Positions 1 through 9,129 of a stretch of DNA of 64,000 nucleotides are shown here, one piece after another. A program made the translations under genes and the position numbers. The stretch spans positions 1,054,001 to 1,118,000 of the forward strand of contig NC_070568.1 in the NCBI RefSeq assembly GCF_026914185.1, in the 5' to 3' direction. Under the pieces are notes generated by a model. That model was not told where the DNA came from, searched no databases, and worked only from the letters and a program-made list of their open reading frames with translations. This DNA comes from Puccinia triticina (Eukaryota > Basidiomycota > Pucciniomycetes > Pucciniales > Pucciniaceae). Within the stretch, counting starts at the first letter, position 1, and each line of letters opens with the position of its first letter.

Positions 1-540
1 GATTGAAGGTTGTACAAATGAGGAAGAGTGATGTGAACATAGTAACAGTATTTAATGATGAGCAATGCTGAAAGGGGAATGCTGGTTATGGGAATAAAAG
101 AATGTACTAATGGGGAAGGGTGATGAGAACATAGTAACTACTTGTAATGATGAGCACTACTGAAAGAGGTAAGCACAGATCCAATGATGTAAGGTGTACA
201 ATAGGCATAGTACATAATGAGAAATGTATGTAAAGGGTTTAGTATGTGAGAATAAATATGTAAAAAGAATTTACTGTAATGATTCAAGTAGTTTACTAAT
301 GAAATGAGTATTGTAACTAATGAAGAATGTAGGTTGTCTGTAAGTCTTATATCCTCTATAACTACTGAACCATTGAAGATAAGGGGGTACTATGTATGAG
401 TGACTATAGGTGAAATTTGGCGTAGAATCTGAATATGCAATAATAATGAGGTATTTGTGAAGGGTTATGGGGAGATGGGAAATGTAATGATGAATATATG
501 TAAAGAAAAGCAATAAAATACTACTTATGGTTTGGAATGG
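1..540. other. AT-rich non-coding DNA with a degenerate tandem repeat
   Basis: No convincing gene. Two diverged copies of a block of about 93 bp lie at roughly 19-111 and 112-205, each carrying GATG(T/A)GAACATAGTAAC followed by AATGATGAGCA. The short open frames here have no recognisable domain. Confidence 0.5.
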
Positions 541-673
541 AGCACCACAACGTTCTGGCCAAGACGTGAAACATCAACTACTTGTCCCTATTCCTGAAGA
601 CCTGAAACACCTGCTGTCTCAGTTTGTCTTCTTGATTTGATTTGTTTTCTTTCTCTTTGCAAATCCATTCACA

Positions 674-1752
674 TTGTCTTGCATCTCATATCAGATCATG
701 AACCCATCTGTGTTCTATTCATTTAAAGATTTCACTTCCACGGGTTATACACTCAAACAACCCTCAGACTTGGATTTCTTAACCTTGCGCGGCTGGGAAA
801 TTGGCACCCTACGCAGTTATAATACTGCGGTGAAGAAGTTCCTCACATTCAAACGTGCGGTTGGCGATAAGACTTTTGACCTCCCGGCCACAAAACATGA
901 CATTTACCAGTTCTGCAAGTGGGCTGGCAGGAAGCCGGACAAGGAGGAAACTCATGAGATCTCCTCAAATACCCTGAAGAAATACCTGCACGGGATGAAG
1001 GCCTGGCACTTGTATCATGACGAGAAGTCCCCACTGGCTTGCAATATGAAAGTGGCATTAATCCTAAAGGTGTTGGCAAAGAAGGACTCACTCAGACCAA
1101 AACGTGAGAAGAAGGCGGCCGTGATGATTTATGATCTCATTGCTTTGGCCGACAAACTCTTGGGGGGGACGCTTTTGATTTAGCTCTCTTGGATCTGTGC
1201 GTGGTGTCTTTTTGGGGTTTGGCCAAGCTAGGCAAAGTGACATACTCTTGTCGGTCTGGAGAACCAGACTTAAACAAAGGGATTCGGAAATCCAACGTGT
1301 GGCTGTCCATGGACGGAACCTCTGCTACCACATCTCTTTGCTTCGCCAAAACGGCCCAACCAGGCGACGTCCAGTACCTACGGTTGATGGCAACAAATAA
1401 CATCTTGTGCCCGATTAGGGCTATCAACAGGCGGCTTAATAGTGGTGGATCTTTGTCCAAATCCCTGTTTGGTTTTCAATCACCGAGTGGCCGGGTCAAT
1501 CTAACCAAAAACGCGGCACGCGCACGACTAGCTCAAGCGTGGGCTTCCATGGGTAGAACAGGGATATCGGGTCACTCCTTTAGGTTAGGAGGCGCGTCAA
1601 TTAGAAACGCAATTGGCGTGGACATTGCAGCTATTTGCGCTCTAGGTAAATGGAAATCTTCGTGTTACAAGCTGTATATAAGGCATTACTCGCCGGGTGA
1701 AATTTTGGCTACTATTGCGGCCTTAGAGTCTCTGGACGTCAATGTCTGTTAA
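674..1752 (+). pseudogene. Tyrosine recombinase of a Crypton/DIRS-like element, frameshifted
   Basis: Tyrosine recombinases of this kind cut and rejoin DNA through a tyrosine-DNA bond and mobilise Crypton or DIRS-type elements. The N-terminal half (674 to about 1163) looks like a SAM-like core-binding domain, with TLRSYNTAVKKFLTF near residue 48. The catalytic half (to 1752) shows the H-x-x-R box (GHSFRLGGASIRNAIG), then GKWKSSCYKLYIRHY with the expected Trp and the candidate nucleophilic Tyr. The two halves are in different frames. The switch falls at a run of seven G at 1162-1168; one extra G would join LLGG to GDAFDLALLDLC. The motif that normally carries the first catalytic Arg (A-R-L-G-E) reads A-K-L-G-K here. 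The copy is therefore probably inactive, unless the missing G is an assembly error. The start could be 674 or the in-frame ATG at 701. No flanking repeats of the element were identified. Confidence 0.8.
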
Positions 1753-2567
1753 ATTTTTCCTCAATTTATGTGTGTCGGGCAAGTAAGAGGGGTTGAAGTG
1801 TGGGGGTTTGGGTAGGCTCAGGCTTCTCCCAGAGTTGAGGGTGTAGCCCAAAACCCTTTTCCACACCTGCCAACGGCAGCCACTCCCTCTCTTCTCTCTC
1901 TGCTTCAGGAGGAGAGTTGTTGAGAAATACTGGCTCTCACCCAGGAGCTCCTACCTTCCAGGTAGGGAGACTCCATGGGTATGAAGAAGCTCAGCAAGCT
2001 CAACGCTCTTTGCCAAGACCCAAAAACTGGCCCTGGTGAAAACCTACTGACAGGTAGGGACCACCGGAGCCTACGGGGAGACCTGTCGGCAGCTGCGGCC
2101 GCCGCAAGGGTCTCCCCGGAACGTGTGCAGACGATAGACGATTGGAGACGGCTTGGACATAACCTTTGCACCATGTTTGAAAGCTGTGCAAGAGTTTGTA
2201 CTGCTGGTCAAACAATTCTCTCAGCGACTCTCCAGGTTGTGAGATTATTGTTTTTGGGCAGCCAGGAGTGGCCTGTCAGCAATCAGCTGTCGAGCCACCC
2301 GTCATGTGATGGGTGCGTGGGATCATGTACTCGCACCTCTGCCGTGAGAGGCCGTGAGAGTCCAGGCATGAGACACTCAGCGCGCGGCAAAAATATCTTC
2401 CAAGCAAGCCTTGAACCCATGTTGCGCTGAAACCCAAGCTCAGAGGCACTGCTTCTCACTACAGGCATGTAGCTGTTGCTGCGGGATGCAGCGTCACCCT
2501 GTCGTTGCAAGCCCGCGTGACTGCGCAAGTAGGCGCAGTCACTGCGGCCGCGACACTAAATGCAACG
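1753..2567. other. Non-coding stretch after the recombinase
   Basis: No gene supported. Short palindromes occur, for example CTACCTTCCAGGTAG near 1950, and the open frames overlap one another in all phases without recognisable domains. It may be the 3' part of the recombinase element. Confidence 0.4.
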
Positions 2568-3445
2568 TCAGGTGACGCTGCGGGCCGCATGGACACCTAA
2601 TTGCCCGTAGTGTCTGCCAACTTGGCCAAAGACCAACTTGTTGGTTGACACTGCGGGCATCTTTGTCAGCCTCCTGCTAGCTTAGACAGCGCAGAGGACG
2701 ACAAGCCGCGCCCAAGCGCAGCCTTGCTAACGGGTCGCGGGCCTCTTACGGGCTCTTCACCCCGCCTCTCCGAGTGAAGCATCCAAGGAAACGCCTTGGC
2801 TCACAAGCAGGGCCGACGCCGGCGCGAGAGTAAGCACATTTCCGTCTACCCTGAGGAATCATCTAAAATGATTCCCAGGATATGAGATTCCCTGAACCGT
2901 CATCTAAAATGATTCTCAGGATATGAGATTCCCTGAACCGTCAGGATGTCGAGTATCTTTGGGCCAACCACAAGTTGGCCACGCAAGACATGAGTATAAG
3001 TACGAGGAGCTCGTCCCCAAGGAAGAGCTCCCAAGATCAGTTACCAAGCCCACCAATATTGTTGTATTCGACCACCACCGCCGACTTACAACGATTGGGG
3101 CCCATTGATCCACCTTTCCTCTTTTTTCCAACTTATCCCTTGACTTTCCGCGCTTCGCCTCAGTAAGTCAACCCTTTTCCTTTTATCTCTCTAAGTCCTA
3201 GAAAGGACCCTTCTTGACGAGTCCGTGGACTCCGGTTGTATTTGCTCAACCAGCCCCTTCTGAAGAAGGCGCGGCTTTTCTCCTTGCGCCTGCGCGGCCA
3301 AGTCGAGCACCAGCTTTCAGCTGTGACAGCTGAGAACAGCTCAAACCTTATATATCTCTAGGTTTACATTCACGGCGGTGTCACTTTAGAGACCCGCCCT
3401 GACAATCTTGATGTTGGTGCGGACCGCAGCAACATCTGACAATTC
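2568..3445 (+). repeat. Possible LTR-like sequence of a non-autonomous element
   Basis: The stretch begins TGACGCTGCGGGCCGC and ends near CCGCAGCAACATCTGACA. It is followed directly by a primer-binding-site-like TGGGGATTTGAACCC, the complement of a tRNA T-arm. A TATA-like CTTATATATC lies at about 3347. At 4153 a second TGACGCTGC start appears, followed by the same CTGCGGGCCGC and a GCCCGCAGTGT block, as if a second, diverged LTR began there. If so, the interior is only the palindromic satellite at 3.49-4.10 kb. LTR identity is an inference; no target duplication was found. Confidence 0.3.
2859..2940. repeat. 41 bp tandem duplication
   Basis: Two adjacent, nearly identical 41 bp copies begin TCATCTAAAATGATTC and end CCCTGAACCG. 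A degenerate start of the repeat precedes them. Confidence 0.85.
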
Positions 3446-3489
3446 AGTGGGGATTTGAACCCAGTGCGACAAGTATTGCAGCAACACTT

Positions 3490-4105
3490 GGCCGGCTGTC
3501 CATCAGCCGGCCACCAGGGTATGTACACACAACACACCTCTTGATGGCCGGCACAACAACCGGTCACCAAGAGGAGTACGCACTCGTCTTGATGGCTGGC
3601 CTAAGGACCCGCCATCAGGAGGAGTCCTTGTGCCGGCCGTTGAGAGTTGTCCACACTCCTCTTGATGACCAGCATAACAACTGGTCATTAGGAGGAGGAG
3701 TCCACACTCCTCTCAATGACCAGCACAAGGACCGGTCGTTGGGAGGAGGAATCCATACTACTCTCAATGCCAACACAGGCCGGCGTTGAGAGGAGTACAT
3801 GCACCTCAATGCCCGGTCTGTGCTGTCCATCGAGGAAAGTGTGTATGTACTCCTCCCAATGATCAGGCCTCGGGCCAGCCATTGAGAGGAGTGCATACTC
3901 CTCTTGGTTACAGGTCGTTGTGCCGGCCATCAAGAGGTGTCTGTACTCCTCTTGACGCCGGTGTGTGCTGGCATCAAGAGGAGTGTGGACTCCTCCCGAT
4001 GAACGGTCCATGAGCTGGTCACCGAGAGGAGTGAGAGGAGTGTGTAATCCTCTTGATGGCCGGCACAAGGACTGGTCATTGAGAGGTTGTTATGTATGTA
4101 CTGCG
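3490..4105. repeat. Palindromic satellite array A
   Basis: About eleven units of roughly 55-60 bp are present. Each unit is itself an inverted repeat: ACTCCTCTTGATGGCCGG, a spacer of about 8 bp often reading CACAAGGA, then CCGGTCATTGAGAGGAGT. Units are separated by 4-8 bp such as GTGCAT. Copies have diverged, and compensating changes (CCGG/CCAG arms) keep many of them pairable. The same family recurs at 13.50-13.95 kb. Open frames across the array in several phases are by-products of the repeat. Confidence 0.9.
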
Positions 4106-4244
4106 GTGGCCGGCTGTCCAAAGGCAAATCAGCCGGCCAGTTGTTGCTGCAGCTGACGCTGCATTCTGTTATGCAGTGTCATGATGTCGCTGCGGGCCGC
4201 CGCGACAGCAAGATGCCCGCAGTGTGACAGATAGGATTAGAGTA

Positions 4245-5836
4245 CACGGCGGACGCAAAACTCCAAAGTATCTCCAAAAGTATTTCGGAGAGCCTCCAAA
4301 GTACCCGCCAGCAGCAGCGGACGGTCGGCACTTGGTCAAAATATCTGACAAAGTTCCTCCGAAGTAAGATTTCAATGGAACTTCGAATGTCCTTTGGAGA
4401 TCCTTTGGAGGAAAACCTTCCTCCAAAGACTCTCCAAAGGACATTTGAAGATCCTTTGGCAGGCCTTCGGAAAAACTTTGAAGAATTGCTAGTTCAAAGC
4501 CCCTTCAAAGAGGCTTTGAATGCATTTGAACTGGCCTTCGAAGGCACTCGGAAGATTCTTCGAAGGCCATTCAAAGTGTGCGTCCTGTCAGGCTCCCCAG
4601 ATCGCCCCCCCCAATTGGGCCCCCCCCCCCGATTGGGCCCCCCCGATCGGGCTCCTCTGATCGGGCACCTCTGATTGGGCTCCCCCGATCGGGCTTGATT
4701 GGACAGAATGCTCCGGGATCGGGCGGGCCCTTGGGCCCGCCCCTCACAAGTGCTTGGGATATTGCTGCGTGTATTTCTCATTCGGCTAATATTTCATTGT
4801 ACGTACAGAGGAGAGACAGAAGGGGGGGAGAGAGACAGAAGGGGGAAAGAGAAAGGGGGAAAAAGAGAGAAGGGGGAAAGAGAGAGAAGGGGGAAAGAGA
4901 GAGAATCAAATGAGCCGAAAAACCAGACAAAGCTAGTTGATCAACCCGTGACGACCGCTCCTCCTTTGGCGAGTGGGCGTTGTCGTCTTGATTGTTGTCG
5001 TCACCAAAGTTGCCGGAGAAGAACTTGTCCGTCTGTTTGACAAACGTCTCCAAGAATGACTTGCGTTTTGGTGGCCGGGGGGGGGGGGGTTGGGGTCGTC
5101 TTCTTGCGACGCCACATTGTCTTGTTGGGGGCCAATAGGCGGCGACCCATTGCAGGACTCCTCGCGAGCCTATCGGGTCAAATCATGTGGTCAATGTGTG
5201 TTCTTTCTTGTCAGCAAGGAGGGAAGAAAAAACTACCCGCTTACCGTTGGGTGGGTGCCCTCCTGCTGAGACGACATCGGTGGCTTCGTTGGCGGAGGGG
5301 AGCTGGTGGGGGATGTCGAGGAGACTGGTCCAGGTGAGCGATGCCCTTTGCCATGGATGTTGGCACCACTCGCCTCCATCGAACGGGTTGACATTCAAAG
5401 GGCCTCCGGAGGTCCTCCAAAGAATATTGGGAGGGGAGGGCTCCGCCTCCAAAGATCCTTCGAAGGGCCTCCGGAGGTCCTCCGAAGAATATTGGGAGGG
5501 GAGGGCTCCGCCTCCGAAGATCCTTCGAAGTCACAGGCATTCGAAGGTCCTCCGGAGGTCCTCCGAAGAATATTGGGAGGGGAGGGTCCTTCCTCCCAAT
5601 GGACTTCGGAGTAGAGTGAGATGTCAAAAAATAAGGTTTTATCCGGTCCAACCCGGTGGTCGGATGGATATTTCTGTCACCTTTGAATGTCATTTGAAGT
5701 TTTTGCCCCACCTTTGGAAAATCTTTGGATTTTCTTCAAAGATCATCCGAAGGACGGCGACTTCGGAGGTCCTCCAAGTGAGAACCCTCACTTCGAAGGT
5801 TTTTCGGCGAAAAACCTTAAAAGTGCGTCTGCCGTG
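4245..5836. mobile_element. TA-flanked terminal-inverted-repeat element (Tc1/mariner-type ends), non-coding
   Basis: The ends are CACGGCGGACGC (from 4245) and the complement of CACGGCAGACGC (ending 5836). They are flanked by TA at 4243-4244 and TA at 5837-5838, which is the duplication made by Tc1/mariner transposases. The subterminal arms on both sides are rich in CTTTGGAG/CTCCAAAG and CCTTCGAAGG blocks and form many nested hairpins. No transposase is present, so it is a non-autonomous element of 1,592 bp. Inside it are a C/G-rich GATCGGGC repeat (4608-4700), a purine-only GAGAGAGAAGGGGGAAA tract (4805-4912), and the 65 bp tandem repeat at 5.4-5.6 kb. Confidence 0.7.
5400..5605. repeat. 65 bp tandem repeat, three copies
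   Basis: Copies start at 5400, 5465 and about 5545; the third is preceded by a 15 bp insertion. Each contains CCTCCGGAGGTCCTCC, then AAGAATATTGGGAGGGGAGG, and ends in a CCTTCGAAG palindrome. Open frames on both strands through this stretch reflect the repeat, not a gene. Confidence 0.9.
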
Positions 5837-6943
5837 TATAGGCTGTAGCATCCTCAAGGTGGGCTGACCCAATTTTTTGCAAAGTCATTTTTTGTCAAAA
5901 AAAAAAAAAAAAAAAAACTCTTCAATTTTTTTTCTCTCAATCGAGCTCCCACATGAAATAATAACCTCTGAGATGAATAGGAAATGCAACGCTGAGGGAG
6001 GCCTCGACGGCAAGCCGGCGGCAAAACGCGGTCATCCTGACCCGGGTGAGCCTCGGCGAGACAGCTTCCGGGTTGGTTTGACAGCCTTGTGAGCTCAAGT
6101 CTCGAGTATCAGATGTGTCAGAAAAAAGACTGACCGTCGCGAGACACCGACGACGTGCTGCCCTGCATTCGCACGGCAGCCCGACAGTGTGTCTTATGTC
6201 GTCGGGTTGTCGCTCCGAGGGAGCCCAGGACGAGGTCGGCTACCGGGCGGCTGACAGGCAGCGCGAGTTGGGTCGAGCCACCGGGTCGCCGCCAGGCAAC
6301 TGACCGGCAGGCTTGCGGCGGATTGACCGAGGTGGTCGCCTGTCGTCAAGAGGTACGGCAGCCTGACGGTTGGAGATCCCGACGACGTGCTGCCCTGCAT
6401 TCGCACGGCAGCCTGACAGGATGGACACTCTGACGCCGTGCTGCCGTGCATTCACACGGTAGGCGTGTGTCCCTTTCTCGTCGGGTTGTCGGTCCGAGGG
6501 AGCCGAAATCGCTCTCGTGGTGTAAACAGAACCTTTCGTGAGCAAGCTTCTGTGATTTCGAGTTTCGTGAGCTTTCGTCTGCTTTCGTGTCTCAGGTAAA
6601 AGACTTGGGTGGCAAAGCTGTCAATTCATGCACAAGCTCATAATACATATTTATGATAAAATTCTTAACATTAATGGAAATAAGAACCTCTCGCGATTCT
6701 GGACTGTGAAATATGTTTACAGCCGGACAGCTTGTGCGATTGTATTGGCTGGAGCTGGCTGGAGCATCGGCGATCCGGGAGGAACAGGCAGCGATGTTGG
6801 ACAAGAGAGCTTCAAGAGTTGATTCGGAAGACTTAAAATGGAGCCAAGTGTACCATTCCCACTCATCCCCCGCCAGTGCCACATTACGTTTCGGCAGAAA
6901 CATCGTCAACCTCACTTTCATTGCCAAAAGACACGATCTCAAA
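5837..6943. other. Spacer with a poly-A run and a duplicated GC-rich block
   Basis: Includes an A run of about 20 at 5899-5918. The sequence CGACGACGTGCTGCCCTGCA is present at about 6149 and 6380, and CGTCGGGTTGTCG followed by TCCGAGGGAGCC recurs at about 6200 and 6480, so one block of about 230 bp is duplicated. From about 6600 the DNA becomes AT-richer, and it should hold the promoter of the secreted-protein gene that follows. Confidence 0.6.
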
Positions 6944-7363
6944 ATGCGTTCCGTAGTAGCTGTTGTTGCCACACTTGCTCTTATCCAGAGCGCTTCTGCC
7001 CTACCTACCCTCGACAAACGGACTGATGCTCAAGCGAAACCTAAAGGTCAACTCGAGGCGAAGTATGCGGTCACGCCCCAAACCGAGTGCTTATTCCATA
7101 GCAGCTACTGCAACCCTTTTTCCAACGATTTCAACATCAACGACTATATCAACCAGAGGCCCAATTTCTGGTTCCACCCAATCCCAGACAGAAACATCCC
7201 GCCACCGTACCAAATTCCGGACTGGAGCCAATGGCCGAACTTTTACGGGCCTTCGCGTTGGCCGACCTTCCCAACCGACTGGACGAACCCACCTGGGACC
7301 ACCCAGTCCTACACGCCCACGAACCAACAGCTCCCGCCGGCATTCTTGGACGGTGTCAATTAA
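6944..7363 (+). CDS. Short secreted protein, candidate effector
   Basis: Encodes 139 residues. The chosen ATG (6944) gives a classical signal peptide: Met-Arg, a hydrophobic run VVAVVATLALIQ, then SASA as a likely cleavage site. A Lys-Arg pair at LDKR follows eight residues later and would suit a Kex2-like protease. The longer upstream open frame lacks such features, so it was not used as the start. The mature part has two Cys close together (TECLFHSSYC) and is unusually rich in Trp, Pro, Phe and Tyr, with repeated aromatic-proline words such as FWFHPIP and WSQWPNF. I recognise no family. Small size, secretion signal and position among transposons fit the profile of fungal effectors, but that role is an inference. 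The stop is followed by a plausible 3'-UTR intron. Confidence 0.75.
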   Translation: MRSVVAVVATLALIQSASALPTLDKRTDAQAKPKGQLEAKYAVTPQTECLFHSSYCNPFSNDFNINDYINQRPNFWFHPIPDRNIPPPYQIPDWSQWPNFYGPSRWPTFPTDWTNPPGTTQSYTPTNQQLPPAFLDGVN

Positions 7364-7373
7364 GAGCAATATG

Positions 7374-7438
7374 GTATGTCACGTCTCGCCAAGTGACCGC
7401 CTGATGCACAATCATGTTAATCTGGATTTCCTTTCTAG
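7374..7438 (+). other. Probable intron in the 3' UTR of the secreted-protein gene
   Basis: GTATGT donor, a branch-like TGTTAAT and a TTTCTAG acceptor give a 65 nt intron ten bases after the stop codon. This is its only support. Confidence 0.45.
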
Positions 7439-8648
7439 ACCGACAATGCGAAGGATCAAAGAATAACTTGGTCGCTTGGGCGCGAGCGGTTCGCGGCGTG
7501 GCTATTATCTGCTATACTAGCAATGCTCCCTACATATAACGATCTTCCTAGACTACACATTCACCCACATTTTCCTCTCTCTCAAGCGTAGTCTTTCTGA
7601 TGGATATGACGACTTAACTCGACTCACATCTGCGGCACTTCTCTTCGTTTCTCTTGAGCCATTCATGATTCTTCTGCTTCACATGGACTCGTAATCAATC
7701 ACTCTCACTTGCCTGGCTTGATTACTGTTGCCTCTTCCCATTCTTGCCGGGAGCTGTCACATTCCTGCTGAGCCTTTGTTTTTGAGCCCCTGTGAGTTGA
7801 GCTTGTTACACTTCTGACAGTGTCAATGTCCCCAATGTCTGGACTCTGCTCTGAAAAATGGATCCATCCATCACTTGGTCGATTTGAGCTGACCAGATAG
7901 CTGTGTGCCCAAGAACCATTGAAATGGGTGACTGCTCGGGCATCAGACTTGACTTTACAGCAAGACAACTCCACCCTGAGCAAGATATTTTCACAAATGT
8001 GCAATTCCGCTCAGATTTTTACAACCCACTGGGTGCTGATCTGAGGATCTTGTTTGGTACGCAAATGGAGGACTTCCTGTCGCAATCTGGGAGCAATCTG
8101 AGAGCCTCCCAGAGTCTCAAAGCCAAAATTTCCCTGCAAAATTTGGCTCAGATCTGGGTCTGGAAGGGGTTCCCAGGTTGACGGGAAGTCCTCCAATGCC
8201 TGGACGTTTTGACCCACAAATCCGATGTCAACTAATTATGTATAGCCACCAATACATCTGTGGACCACTCAAGCACAAAATTATTGAAGATGTTGCCCTT
8301 GGTAAAGCAAACAGGCAAACTTAACACAAGTGTACCCTCCTCGGGGGTGTGGTTGTTGGCGCCAGGGGTAGGACCAGGTGCGCACCAAAGTGCGCCGGGC
8401 GCGCACCCTCGCACCTGGGTGCGCCCTTTTTCCCAAAAAGGGGGGGTGGCGCACACCTTGCAGCCCTAAAATCTGCAGGGAGACCTGGCACCGAGCCTAG
8501 AGCACTTTAGCTTGAGAATTCCTATTTAGATGCCCCTGGGATTGTTGATGTTAATTCAACCAAGTACTAGTGATGAGGGGAATGCGAGCATCAATGAGAT
8601 TATGTGTCAAAAAAGTCTTGCTCAGTTTGCTGTTCACATCAACACTTA
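7439..8648. other. Non-coding spacer
   Basis: No supported gene. A weak inverted repeat (GGAGGACTTCC near 8069 and its complement near 8180) may be an old MITE. A GC-rich GCGCACC-type simple repeat lies at 8375-8455. Confidence 0.45.
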
Positions 8649-9129
8649 GGCCCCGTTTGGAGCTGATATAAATAGGGAGTTGAAAAATCGACTCCCAGGA
8701 ACTAATAAATCGCCTCCCAAAAGTTGTTTACGTTGCGCGGACCGTCTTGGGACGTCCCCCCTGGGCCCTCGGGACCTTGCACAGCCCCAAAAGCATTTTG
8801 GGAGTCGATTAATTAATTCCTCTCTTGAGGATGGGAGTCAATATGTTAAGGGGGTTGAGAAATTGGCTCCCATAAATTAAAAAATCAACTCCCAAATGCA
8901 GTTTACGTTGCGCGGACCGGATCGCGACGTCTCCCCCGGGTCCTCATGACCAAATTTTGACCCGGGGTGGCTTTGGGAGTCGGAATTATAATTTCGCAAT
9001 CTCAAACGGGAGTTGGGATTTCAATTTTACCAAAAACCCCAAAAAATAAAGAAATATTCATATCTCCTCACTGGAGGACCCAAACAGTCCCAAATTGTTA
9101 AGGCAATCTAGATACACTGTATAGAAAAT

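Noticed and set aside
3430..3470. Minus-strand T-arm-like GGGTTCAAATCCCCA
   Set aside because: Stem pairing fails beyond three pairs and no other tRNA arms are present; a retroelement primer-binding site explains it better.
5187..5867. 226-codon plus-strand frame and its minus-strand counterpart
   Set aside because: Both cross the 65 bp tandem repeat, repeat the same peptide words, and show no domain.
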